A DNA stretch of 64,000 nucleotides from assembly GCF_032380655.1 (NCBI RefSeq), contig NZ_JAWDIY010000015.1, positions 1 to 64,000 on the forward strand, written 5' to 3'. Positions within the stretch are counted from its first letter, which is position 1, and the number at the start of each line of letters is the position of its first letter. This DNA is from Diplocloster hominis (GTDB lineage Bacteria > Bacillota > Clostridia > Lachnospirales > Lachnospiraceae). Below are positions 28,901-36,455 of the stretch, one piece after another. Position numbers and translations under genes: made by a program. The notes beneath the pieces were generated by a model that was not told the origin of the DNA, ran no database searches, and was given only the letters and a program-made list of their open reading frames with translations.

Positions 28901-31900
28901 CCGCGGGCGGCGGACTGGCAGATCCGATCCTGGTTACGAACAACAGGCAGGGCATATTAAGCCTGGAAAAATCAGGCGTGTTCGGGGAGAAGAGTGACGC
29001 CTGGTATGCGCAGAAACTTCTGCCGGACGTTACATTCCGAATATATAAAAATGTAAACGGCGACAGGACTGCGGACTGCACCGACGCCAACTATATCGGA
29101 TACAGGACTACGGGCACCGCCGGGAAGATCACAAGCTGGAAGCTGGATGCCGGAGACTACTGGCTCGTGGAGACGAAGCTTGGCAAGAACAACAGCCAGT
29201 ATCCGGAATATGAGCCGTTGGGCACACTGGCGGAGCAGATCAAAAAAGCGATTCCGGTAACCATAGCCATAGGTCAGACCACTTATCTGCGGAATGCGGA
29301 CGGTACGGCGGTCGAAAATAAAGTGATCTATGGGAAATTCAAGATCAGGAAAACAGACGCCAACAATACCGATCAAGTCCTTGCCGGAGCCGAGTTCGAT
29401 ATTTACCGGAAGGGAACCGGCGGCGCATGGGAGCGGGTAAAGGATTCCGAAGGCAAGTGGGCGGTCCTTAAAACCGGCGCAGACGGCACTGCCGTATCCG
29501 GATATCTGCCGGCCGGCGAGTATTATGTAAAAGAGACGAAAGCGCCGGCGGGATACCTTAAGGAAGATACGTATACCGGGCCTTATGCAGCAGAACAGGG
29601 GAAACTGACGGACTACACAACCAGTGTGCCGAGCTATGTGACGAACCGGAAGGAATTTAAGATCCAGATCTTCAAGACAGACGGCAAGACCAACAGTCCG
29701 CTTGGCGGGGTTACCTTCGGGCTCTACGAATCCGAACAGGACGCGCTGGACGATGTGAACCGGCTGGCTTCGGGCAGCACCAATACCGCAGGCAGCTATC
29801 TGTTTACCGGCCTTCATGTGGAAAGCTCGGGAACAAAGACTTATTATCTTCGTGAGATATCCACAGTGGATAATTACCAGATGAATGATACGGTATATCC
29901 GGTCACTCTTACCTACACGGACAGTGATCAGGTGACCGTGACGGCAGAACCGAATCCGATCCCCAATATGCCTTACGGAAACTTTGCCGTTACAAAGACG
30001 GCTACGTGGAACGGAGTAACCGTGTCCCTGCCGGGAGTGGAATTCAAGGTATACCGTGTGGCTGCGGAAAACGTGGAGCATAGTGATGGGGACACACCGG
30101 TGGATACCATCAAAACGGTGCTGGATGTAGCGACCAATTTTGCGACAGCCGTCAGTAAGCCTCTTCCCTCCGGATGGTATGAGGTGGTGGAGGCACTGCC
30201 CGACGGATTCGCGCCGGAAAGCGGAAAGACAGCGTCCGTCTGGGTGCAGGTGGAGGACGGCAAAACAAATACAAAATATAAAGATACGCCGGTGGTGAAT
30301 GTCCCCAATAAAGGGAGATTCCTGCTGAAGAAATACGACGGCGAGCATGGAACCGATCCTGCGTCTTTGCACGGCCTGACCGGAGCACAGTTTGAGTTAT
30401 ATAAACAACAGGCAGATCATACCTATCAGCTCCAGATTATTGACGGGGAAGAAAAACTGACTATGACCAGCCCTGTCTATGAATCTGGTATGCTGGAGCC
30501 CGGCAGCTACCGGTTAAAGGAGATCAAGGCTCCCTCTTACCAAAAAGCGGACGGTACCTGGGTGCAGTTCCAGCTGCCGGAACAAACGGAATTCGATTTT
30601 ACCATCGTTGAGGGGGTTACGAAAGAGGTCGTGTTCCACAACAGCCCCAAGGGCACGATTCAGGTGTCAAAACAGGGGGTTTCGTACGACGAGAACGGGC
30701 AGCCCATCGAATCGGCCAGAACCATGCTGAGCGGAGTTGTCTTCCGGCTGTATACAGGTTCCTATGCGGATGGCGTGATGAACTACGTGGAAGTGCCCGA
30801 CAGCGAGAGAACCACAGACGGCAGCGGTACCTGTAGCTGGACGGATGTATCCCCCGGCACCTACTATATCCATGAGATCAGTGCCCCGGACGGCTATGAA
30901 GTGCGGGAAGATGATTTCTATCAAGTGACAGTGGAGGACGGCCGGCTCGTCACGGATGAGCTGCTGTACCGGCCCTTAAAGGCAGACAATCCGGGCTTGC
31001 AGGCGGACGGTGTGATCGGAAATGACGCGGTCAAAGGTGCTGTCCTGATCAGTAAGACGGATGGGGACACGGGTAATCCTCTGACCGGGGCCATATTTAA
31101 AGTATACGCGAAGGATGCAGACGGAAACTATACCCGGGAAGTGGACCGTGTCGAGGTAACCAGAGGGGACGGCATGGTAAAGACCAGGCTGTTAAATGCG
31201 GCGAAAACGGGGACCACCTATCTTGTCAAAGAGGTGAAGGCGCCTGATTCCTATACGCTGGATGATACCTATTTTCCGACGGAGCAGGAAGTCACGGTGT
31301 ATCCGTTCTTTGAACCGGTGGTTGGCCAAACTTCCAACTACGTATCATTTAAGAACAAGAAGATCACGAAGGATATGGGAAATTTCGTGAGTTCGGTCAC
31401 GAAGAGCATTGCCGATGAGGATGAAACCGTACCCTCCGCGCAGGTGCAGGCAGAACACAGCCTGATGTTTGAAGATTACACAGCGGACTTCACCCTGGGG
31501 GGCTATGCTGACGGCGCGAATATTCTGGGTGCCCGGGAATTCACGGTTACTGATAACCGGGTCACCCTGCAGTATCTGCAGAAACTAAATGACGGCAGCC
31601 AGATCTATACCGATCTGCCTCGGACGAACCGGGAAGATTATCAGTATAATTCCGTTACGATACATGCGGCCTATCATGCGGACCCTGACGTCAGGGCAGG
31701 TGCGGTGCTGGAATACCAGTTCTACGGGGAAACCGTATGGAGGTCTTATAACAATGGCCAGGTGTATCCGCTGACGGCAGATCAGACTCTTGCGCTGGAT
31801 TCCCTGGGAGGAACGGTGACAGGAATCCGTGTCCATTACCAGAATGTGAAGAGAGGGTTCCAACTGGCGGACGCCGAAAAAGGAATCACCATCAACGCCA

Positions 31901-34900
31901 CATTCCACAGCCGGGAGGCCGTGGCTTGTGCAGATTTGCCGGAAGTGCGCAGGATCGTGAACAGTGCGGACCTGCACTGGACGGAAGAAGTGTACAACAG
32001 CGAAGGCGTAAGTGAAAACGGCAGCACAGCGGATATCAGAAGCAATCAGGTGACGGCGCTGATACCGAAGGCAGAAGAGGTAATGCCCACGGTGAAGCTG
32101 ACAAATATGATCACCAACGGAAGCGCCAGCGGGAATCAGTTCGCAGCCGGGTCCACGGTGGCCTACCGGGTGACGGCGGAGAATATCAGTACGAACGACG
32201 CGGTATTCAGACAGCCGGTCCTCACCTTTGACCTGGCCGCTTACACCAGTCTGCATCAGAACTTTGGGTCTGCCGGAAATGGCTTCAAGGTAATTAAAAA
32301 ATCCCTGGATGCCCACGGTACTCCCAGCTATACGGAGATTCCCGTGGACCAGTATACCCTGAAGGAAACCACGGTAAAGGCTGTCGCAGGTACCGGCAGT
32401 GACGGTTCGCCGGTCACCGGAGAAGTGGATACCACCAGATATATTTTCGAATTCGGCCCTGGCGTGGAACTTACGCCCGGGGAAAGCATTATGCTGGAGC
32501 TGGAGGCTATCATTGACTACAATAAGCCCCAGGGGGCGATCAAGTTCACCTCGCCGGCCCATTTGAGCAGCAATTATACGATTCCGGCTTCCGCGGAAAA
32601 TAAACTGGGAACCAGCTTCCTGTCCCCGGACAATATGCAGGAAAATCCGGATATCGATGACACCATCGGCCAGACAGAACAGGGGAACAGGGAATACCTG
32701 TATGAGCCGGTTATCGTCCAGACCACGGACAGCAGCGGCACACAGCTGGTGAAGGAGATCAGCGCGGACAACAGGAACTGGAGTTATACCAAACCGGTCA
32801 CCGTAAACCCCACGGATGAGGTTTATTACCGGATGACGATCTACAATTTTTCGCCTAACCCGGCCAAGACCATCCGTCTGGTGGATATTCTGCCATTTAC
32901 CGGAGACAGTTATCTGTTCAATGCCTTTGTCAGCCGGAATACGGATATCCCGTCCGGAGCCGGATTTGAGGAAATGCTGTTCGAGAGCATGGATATTCCC
33001 GACAAAGCCAATGTTGAGAATTACAAATTTTACTATTATGTGGAAGACACCGCTGCCGCTAACAGCTGGGAGACCAGAACAGGCAATCTGTACGCGGAGA
33101 TGCCGTTCTTTTATGATACGCTGGATGCCGGAAACGGCAGATATGAGAACTGGGGCGGAAAATGGACCACAGGCATGCCTTCAGATCCCGGAAGAATTAC
33201 CGCCATCGGGATGGAGATCACATTCAAAGACAGTGCACTGTTGGAATACGGCGACTCCTTCCAGATGACCCTGACGATGAAAACACCGGGATACACGGCG
33301 GATGAGATCGAGGACTATGCCACGAAACAGATGGTAAATACTGCTGCAGTGGCGGTGATCCGGCAGGCCGAGACAGGGATCGCGGACAGTATCGGCAACG
33401 AGGACCGTGTGGAATCCAACGATGTGGCAGCCAAACTTCAGCTGCCTACAGGATCGATCGGTGACTACGCATGGTATGACAATAACAATGACGGGCTTCA
33501 GGACGATACGGACACACCGGTACCGAACCTGAAGGTATCCCTGTATCAGACGGTTACAAGCGCCAAAACCGGAACCAGCATGGAAAAACTTTATGCCACC
33601 ACAACCACGGATGGTGTTGGAAAATATCTGTTTACGGATCTGCCCTGCAGTTATCTGAAAAAAGGTGCCGCCGCGGGCTCAGAAGACCCGAACGATTATG
33701 TGGGCGGAGAATTTTACCGATACCGCGTAGTTTTCGCCATGATGGATGACTTCTCCAACACAACCAGATATGAAGGCGCAGACAGGGCCAAAGATTCCGA
33801 TATCGATGAAAAAGGGGCCACGGATTATGTTCAGCTGTCGGTGCAGATCAGAGACGGTAAATTATACGGAGAAGAGAATATGACTCTGGACGCGGGCTTT
33901 ATCCGCCCGTTCCGGCTGGGAAATCAGGTCTGGCTGGACTGGAACCGGGACGGTATGCAGGGTACCTATATCGATGTGGATGGTGTGGAGAAGCCGGAAC
34001 CCGGCGTAAATAATGTAGGTGTCAAGCTTTATAAGGTGGATGGGCCGGATGGCAGCATCGACGGGCTTTCGCCTTACGCAACCGCCGTTACCTCTTCGGT
34101 AAACGGGGAGGACGGGATCTACTGGTTTAACAACCTGCCGGAGGGCTATTATGTAGTGGTGTTTGATACGACCACGCTGGTGAAGGAGGACGGTTATACT
34201 TATCGTTACATGTTTACCGAAGATAATGTGGTTACGTCCCGGGATGCCTATGATTCGGATGCGGTGGTTTCACCCGGGCTCCACGCAGATGACAGGATCA
34301 GAAAGACGCAGGTGATCCATCTGTGGCCCGGCACTTCCCCGGAGCTGCTGGCTGACCCCCACGTGGATGACCGCTGGGATGCCGGACTGACGGTATACAG
34401 CGCTCTGGGCGGTTTCTGCTTTGATGATGAGAATTATACGGATATGCAGGACATCTACAAACCGCTGCCAGGAACCAGGGTGGATCTGTATCAGGTGGTG
34501 AACGGCATACGGGAAGGCAGCCCGATCCGCACGGCGACGGTGGGCGAAGACGGCAAGTATTACTTTGACCAGCTGACGGAAGGAGATTACCAGATTCATT
34601 TCACCTATCCGAAAGGATATACCGCTGTCAAACCGAATGTGGGCACCAAGACCACGGATTCGGATACTAAGATATTTGCGGAAGGGGATATGAGCCAGGG
34701 GTTCACGGAAGTGATCCATCTGCCGAGGGATGCGGCGGACACTACCTGGGACGCCGGAGCCTATAAGCTCAGCACGATCGGAGATTATGTCTGGTATGAC
34801 CTGAATAAAAACGGACTTCAGGATTCCAATGAACGGGGAGTTGCCGGAGTGAAAGTGATACTCCAAAGCAGGATGGATGGAGGAGAGTGGAGCAGCTACG

Positions 34901-35757
34901 CGTCCACCGCCACGGATCAAAACGGCAGATACCTGTTTACGGATCTGAAGAGCAGTACGCGGTATGGAATCCAGTACCGGGTAGTATTTGACTTCGCAGA
35001 CGGTGTAAAGGTAACGATCCCTGGAGAGGGTGAGGATGCGGCTGTCGATTCCGACGCCATGTTCAAAATCGAAGGATTGGGTTATGTGACCATGCCGATC
35101 CCGACACTGGAATACGGGGCTGAAGACCTGACCTGGGATGCGGGCATTATATCGACCAAAGGGACGATCGGTGATTTCGTCTGGTATGACAAGAATCAAA
35201 ATGGCATCCAGGACGAAGGGGAGTTCGGAGTGGCGAACATACCGGTGGCTCTGGAGATCTGTCCAAGCGCGGAGGTAGACAATGAGAATGCCTGGTATGT
35301 GTATGCGCAGACCCGGACCAATGCCAACGGCTATTACCGGTTCTATGATCTGGATGAAAATTATTACAGGGTGCGGTTCCAGATCCCTGAGAAATACAAC
35401 GTCACGCTTGCCAACCGGGGCAGCGGGGACAACGCCCATGAGCTGGATTCCGATGCTTCCAGGGAGGCCACGCAGCGCTGGTTCTACAGCAGAAGCTTCT
35501 ATCTGGATGTGGAGACAAAACCGGAGGACCTGTCCTGGGATGCGGGTGTCTATCTGAAGACTGAGGCGCGCAAGGATACCAGGATCGTGATCAAGCGTAC
35601 GATTGTGAAACATCCCACGGTATACCGGTATCTTCCTGCTGTCCGGACCGGGGACCCTACGCCGCTATGGCTTTATGTCGGATTGTTCGCGGGGATGGGG
35701 ATTTTGGCTGCAGGGCTGTTCTTGAGCTGGCGCAGAAGAAGAGGCGGTACTGAATAA
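22924..35757 (+). CDS. Giant multidomain surface adhesin (SpaA/Cna-B and SdrD-B repeats)
   Basis: A 4,277-residue predicted surface protein. A long signal peptide (about 1-38) is followed by a Pro/Glu/Thr-rich segment (about 60-155, with repeated QEPEPT) and an N-terminal beta-rich adhesin-like region (about 157-505). Twenty tandem SpaA/Cna-B-like domains of roughly 95-140 residues then run from about 515 to 2816. Each starts with a G-x-[LIVF]-x-[LIV]-x-K strand and most contain a [KR]-E-x-x-A-P-x-x-[YF] strand of the kind that forms isopeptide bonds. A DUF11-like region (about 2817-3509) precedes five SdrD-B-like domains (about 3510-4210) with calcium-loop motifs such as DNNNDGLQD and DKNQNGIQD. 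The tail has LPAVRTGD, a membrane span (about 4248-4269) and RRRR. The sorting signal is off-consensus. The start has GGGAGG upstream. It is probably a long adhesive stalk. Confidence 0.9.
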   Translation: MRYKHDKKGYGISYWKRILALVLVAVLWVTASNYTLAVEPETGKTQTDTQESAGDADAGIDPDTGASTPIPTAEPMVTPIAVPEAGPDAEASGEPGAEPTQEPEPTQEPEPVPTPEPSESQEGEPSGGNDQNTLPTQEPAAPAADTDSQNQAGADQEAQTFDTVPEVTFEFSAAISETEVTAGDTVNYTVSYNVPGGGKYTSSTIKVTLPEGINPVAWSGDDVSSQRTIRNADGTTTWFFQLKQGLVTGTGRTIAMTLKTENFDFADGSKLEIPANFSSYFTQDGSTGSIRLDRDASPNADGTDLVIRADDGWDVQKTRGDVVTVEEGDREYYDVTYELTVYNQSSTASENAQGLRESEWNRFGRLDMQSFSLTDILPSSGLPFGGGAVSVRSVTARSAVNTTPQDLNPGTDYTIGKNPDHTIKTLEISYIDKLTQEQAAQYPNVRENTPVKTIYTIVVRYPKAPYLTPSNEPEAVIYDLVNTARLNYQLLGQGPAQKESQASLKLGEKEPEGGSTSITVEKYAGLAGQSWLLDASAQKTYGTARFALYKDKDCTVLANNISGTAAAGAETPVDENGRVTFSRLKPGVYYLKETAAPDGFSLLANGTGLKVEAALDGTLIIDKTEHAVVEGNNLKVTDMAETVGAVEFWKQGLNAAGNTQALSGAVFTLTEKTGGKSYQAVSGSDGKVRFDCVPAGDYLLKETGLSEELNKEYQIDNRVLDVTVTGNRVTYPAVHDPGSTSTHPVFQNISSKGKLKIIKTDEKDPNKKLDGARFLLYGPYDAAVTTLPAGAVPVQNADGSDYVMETGGADGTALSMPLEAGKYFIRETGAPENYVLSADVTAFGVSANTVNSITLTNRKKIAVTISKKGDVAGLYKEDLAGVVFEIYDAPAGGVLLGTLTTKLDSSMHSTSNEIYLENGKQYWYEEKNAPEGYQQIQGRQPFTVGSEDSVHFELEIVNTAVYGQIKIQKQDATDTGKALAGAKFQIFKDPACTQAAGDVLITGADGTVLSGLLEPGNYYVKELEAPAGYAITIEVIRGVDGGGNAAADGSGIAVSRNVQTLVKVKDEPLASLKILKKDQVTNTMLSGAGFTLYQDEACTQPAGTEVLTDRNGIGVWKDLEPGKTYYLKETTTPAGYQAIQDPVTVMIPASGSGSWQADLTYEKEVENIPNGTLKIYKTSNMDCEGSERVALQGAQFELYRAVSADGAADCSDPANLAGSRTTGENGQAAWENLEAGSYWLKEIRADGHAVPADPVKVEVSPGENVEGYGITDIEQIDNSADKGKVRILKTDENDPAKRLENVTFLIYAKRGDNDYTAADALGTLTTDAEGQAVSGWLEPGEYVLIEQETAVSPKGYEVDATPHPFTIAAGKTDKTYVNHPLTNRLMGKLYLYKYGTFPIAGEDGTVTSGESRYPLAGAAIEIYRKLTDDALTDTAKPNLPIWSMEQMPSKQETGWLPEGDYWVKETAAPDQYIASAQIYLAHVTSGQSEEIAGSNQVNIDNRSEKGRLRLFKRSHGTNALLNGAEFLLYQQVPEGTLGAQKFNVGGSDIWLSKVRVSASSDDTGYLMQSGTDGTGSAVTIEIGPGTYYLYEQKAPDGYFVEERWTGPITVTAGNESTVTVVNYPETTIDGSKVDADTNMGVAGAYFGLFRTQADAQAVVQYLWDNGAGTNTAFRNALAAKLTAGTYVDDPDLKQIVQWAVTDAGGRFSFRDLKEGTYYAAELVPPAGYDYDETVIRTLTVDQDGHATSELVFSDYKLGQLQVSKVTSLDQGTAGEQEYRVNGVKYNVYQAVEDANGAYERNGMKYRKAEKVSASGYTNANGIYTSILLPKGIYIIEEEKDETKYEGGKAPDIVDITVSSPDYRVLEIRAGQINGATDNGKDNGNLLEDHKFQNPAKVGKFALKKLNDLGNPVANASATFKVQWFNGKDYEDYRVGGKTYTFQSKRTGDYTYLSDYLPVGDYRLVEVSCPGYTLAADVEFSIVAGKITGAAGAAAGGGLADPILVTNNRQGILSLEKSGVFGEKSDAWYAQKLLPDVTFRIYKNVNGDRTADCTDANYIGYRTTGTAGKITSWKLDAGDYWLVETKLGKNNSQYPEYEPLGTLAEQIKKAIPVTIAIGQTTYLRNADGTAVENKVIYGKFKIRKTDANNTDQVLAGAEFDIYRKGTGGAWERVKDSEGKWAVLKTGADGTAVSGYLPAGEYYVKETKAPAGYLKEDTYTGPYAAEQGKLTDYTTSVPSYVTNRKEFKIQIFKTDGKTNSPLGGVTFGLYESEQDALDDVNRLASGSTNTAGSYLFTGLHVESSGTKTYYLREISTVDNYQMNDTVYPVTLTYTDSDQVTVTAEPNPIPNMPYGNFAVTKTATWNGVTVSLPGVEFKVYRVAAENVEHSDGDTPVDTIKTVLDVATNFATAVSKPLPSGWYEVVEALPDGFAPESGKTASVWVQVEDGKTNTKYKDTPVVNVPNKGRFLLKKYDGEHGTDPASLHGLTGAQFELYKQQADHTYQLQIIDGEEKLTMTSPVYESGMLEPGSYRLKEIKAPSYQKADGTWVQFQLPEQTEFDFTIVEGVTKEVVFHNSPKGTIQVSKQGVSYDENGQPIESARTMLSGVVFRLYTGSYADGVMNYVEVPDSERTTDGSGTCSWTDVSPGTYYIHEISAPDGYEVREDDFYQVTVEDGRLVTDELLYRPLKADNPGLQADGVIGNDAVKGAVLISKTDGDTGNPLTGAIFKVYAKDADGNYTREVDRVEVTRGDGMVKTRLLNAAKTGTTYLVKEVKAPDSYTLDDTYFPTEQEVTVYPFFEPVVGQTSNYVSFKNKKITKDMGNFVSSVTKSIADEDETVPSAQVQAEHSLMFEDYTADFTLGGYADGANILGAREFTVTDNRVTLQYLQKLNDGSQIYTDLPRTNREDYQYNSVTIHAAYHADPDVRAGAVLEYQFYGETVWRSYNNGQVYPLTADQTLALDSLGGTVTGIRVHYQNVKRGFQLADAEKGITINATFHSREAVACADLPEVRRIVNSADLHWTEEVYNSEGVSENGSTADIRSNQVTALIPKAEEVMPTVKLTNMITNGSASGNQFAAGSTVAYRVTAENISTNDAVFRQPVLTFDLAAYTSLHQNFGSAGNGFKVIKKSLDAHGTPSYTEIPVDQYTLKETTVKAVAGTGSDGSPVTGEVDTTRYIFEFGPGVELTPGESIMLELEAIIDYNKPQGAIKFTSPAHLSSNYTIPASAENKLGTSFLSPDNMQENPDIDDTIGQTEQGNREYLYEPVIVQTTDSSGTQLVKEISADNRNWSYTKPVTVNPTDEVYYRMTIYNFSPNPAKTIRLVDILPFTGDSYLFNAFVSRNTDIPSGAGFEEMLFESMDIPDKANVENYKFYYYVEDTAAANSWETRTGNLYAEMPFFYDTLDAGNGRYENWGGKWTTGMPSDPGRITAIGMEITFKDSALLEYGDSFQMTLTMKTPGYTADEIEDYATKQMVNTAAVAVIRQAETGIADSIGNEDRVESNDVAAKLQLPTGSIGDYAWYDNNNDGLQDDTDTPVPNLKVSLYQTVTSAKTGTSMEKLYATTTTDGVGKYLFTDLPCSYLKKGAAAGSEDPNDYVGGEFYRYRVVFAMMDDFSNTTRYEGADRAKDSDIDEKGATDYVQLSVQIRDGKLYGEENMTLDAGFIRPFRLGNQVWLDWNRDGMQGTYIDVDGVEKPEPGVNNVGVKLYKVDGPDGSIDGLSPYATAVTSSVNGEDGIYWFNNLPEGYYVVVFDTTTLVKEDGYTYRYMFTEDNVVTSRDAYDSDAVVSPGLHADDRIRKTQVIHLWPGTSPELLADPHVDDRWDAGLTVYSALGGFCFDDENYTDMQDIYKPLPGTRVDLYQVVNGIREGSPIRTATVGEDGKYYFDQLTEGDYQIHFTYPKGYTAVKPNVGTKTTDSDTKIFAEGDMSQGFTEVIHLPRDAADTTWDAGAYKLSTIGDYVWYDLNKNGLQDSNERGVAGVKVILQSRMDGGEWSSYASTATDQNGRYLFTDLKSSTRYGIQYRVVFDFADGVKVTIPGEGEDAAVDSDAMFKIEGLGYVTMPIPTLEYGAEDLTWDAGIISTKGTIGDFVWYDKNQNGIQDEGEFGVANIPVALEICPSAEVDNENAWYVYAQTRTNANGYYRFYDLDENYYRVRFQIPEKYNVTLANRGSGDNAHELDSDASREATQRWFYSRSFYLDVETKPEDLSWDAGVYLKTEARKDTRIVIKRTIVKHPTVYRYLPAVRTGDPTPLWLYVGLFAGMGILAAGLFLSWRRRRGGTE

Positions 35758-35796
35758 CGGAATGACTTTTGTATACTGGGGAGGGGACTAAGGGCC

Positions 35797-36264
35797 GGAG
35801 AAGGCCGGCACGGGGAGCGATGACGGCTGAGGCGGACTGTCCCGAAAACCAGGGCGCAGCCCACCAGCGGTCCGCTCAGTACGGGCTTGCCCTATGGGGA
35901 CCCGGCAGGGAGAGCGGTGTCTGTGATCCCCTGTCTCACTTAAGGCTGTTACCCGGTGAAATCTAAATGAAATCGGCCCGGCAGGTTTGCGGTACGTGGC
36001 TGATTCACCGTGAATGCTTGATGCATTCGCGGTTCAGCAGCCACCGAAAGACTGCACGGAACGCAGTCTTTCGCCACAAACCTGCCGATCCGATTTCATT
36101 AAGATTTCACACGGGCGCCTTATGTGAGACAGGGGATCACAGACACCGCTCTTCCTGCCGGGTCCCCATAGGGCAAGTCCGTACTGAGCGGACCGCTGGT
36201 GGGCTGCGCCCTGGTTTTCGGACAGTCCCCTCAGCCGTCATCGCTCCCCGTGCCGGCCTTCTCC
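35797..36264. repeat. Giant hairpin element A (about 190-bp arms, three-way junction)
   Basis: The left arm (35797-35992) and right arm (36074-36264) are reverse complements with only scattered mismatches and a few one- to three-base indels. The 81 bases between them hold two hairpins in tandem: GTGGCTG/CAGCCAC-based (35996-36044) and a perfect 11-bp stem CGAAAGACTGC/GCAGTCTTTCG (36045-36073). The whole therefore folds into a compact three-way junction with almost no unpaired junction bases. It lies between two surface-protein genes; no transposase and no credible reading frame are inside. It may be a structured RNA, a foldback mobile element or a DNA cruciform. The rest of the 698-base gap holds the activator-site candidate of the next gene. 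Confidence 0.9.
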
Positions 36265-36334
36265 TGCTTTGGTGATATTTTATATGCATTGGGAGGTCAA
36301 ATAATCGACGAAGTTACCATATATTTCTTGGTTT

Positions 36335-36367
36335 TGTGACAATGGTGTGATTCTGGAGCATTATGAT
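36335..36367 (+). promoter_or_regulatory. Candidate SARP-type activator site and -10 of the MucBP-like gene
   Basis: TGTGAC at 36335-36340 and TGTGAT at 36346-36351 are 11 bp apart; nine bases after the second heptamer comes TATGAT (36362-36367). Sequence and spacing match the site before the giant adhesin gene, including the shared bases CAA after the first repeat. No -35 hexamer is evident. Confidence 0.6.
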
Positions 36368-36455
36368 CATAAGTGAAAAGGGAAGATGGCTTTCTTGATC
36401 TTTGTAGTAAGGCATTTAGAAGAAAGCATTTAGAAGTATAAAGGATGTGAGTGTA

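Noticed and set aside
28972..30372. Long antisense open frames within the giant adhesin gene (also 27484-28599, 31585-32562 and 34270-35613)
   Set aside because: They mirror the repeat domains of the sense gene, have no ribosome binding sites, and their translations are low-complexity and unlike known proteins.
35967..36275. Short open frame across giant hairpin A
   Set aside because: It is contained in an inverted repeat, lacks a ribosome binding site, and its translation merely follows the hairpin arms.
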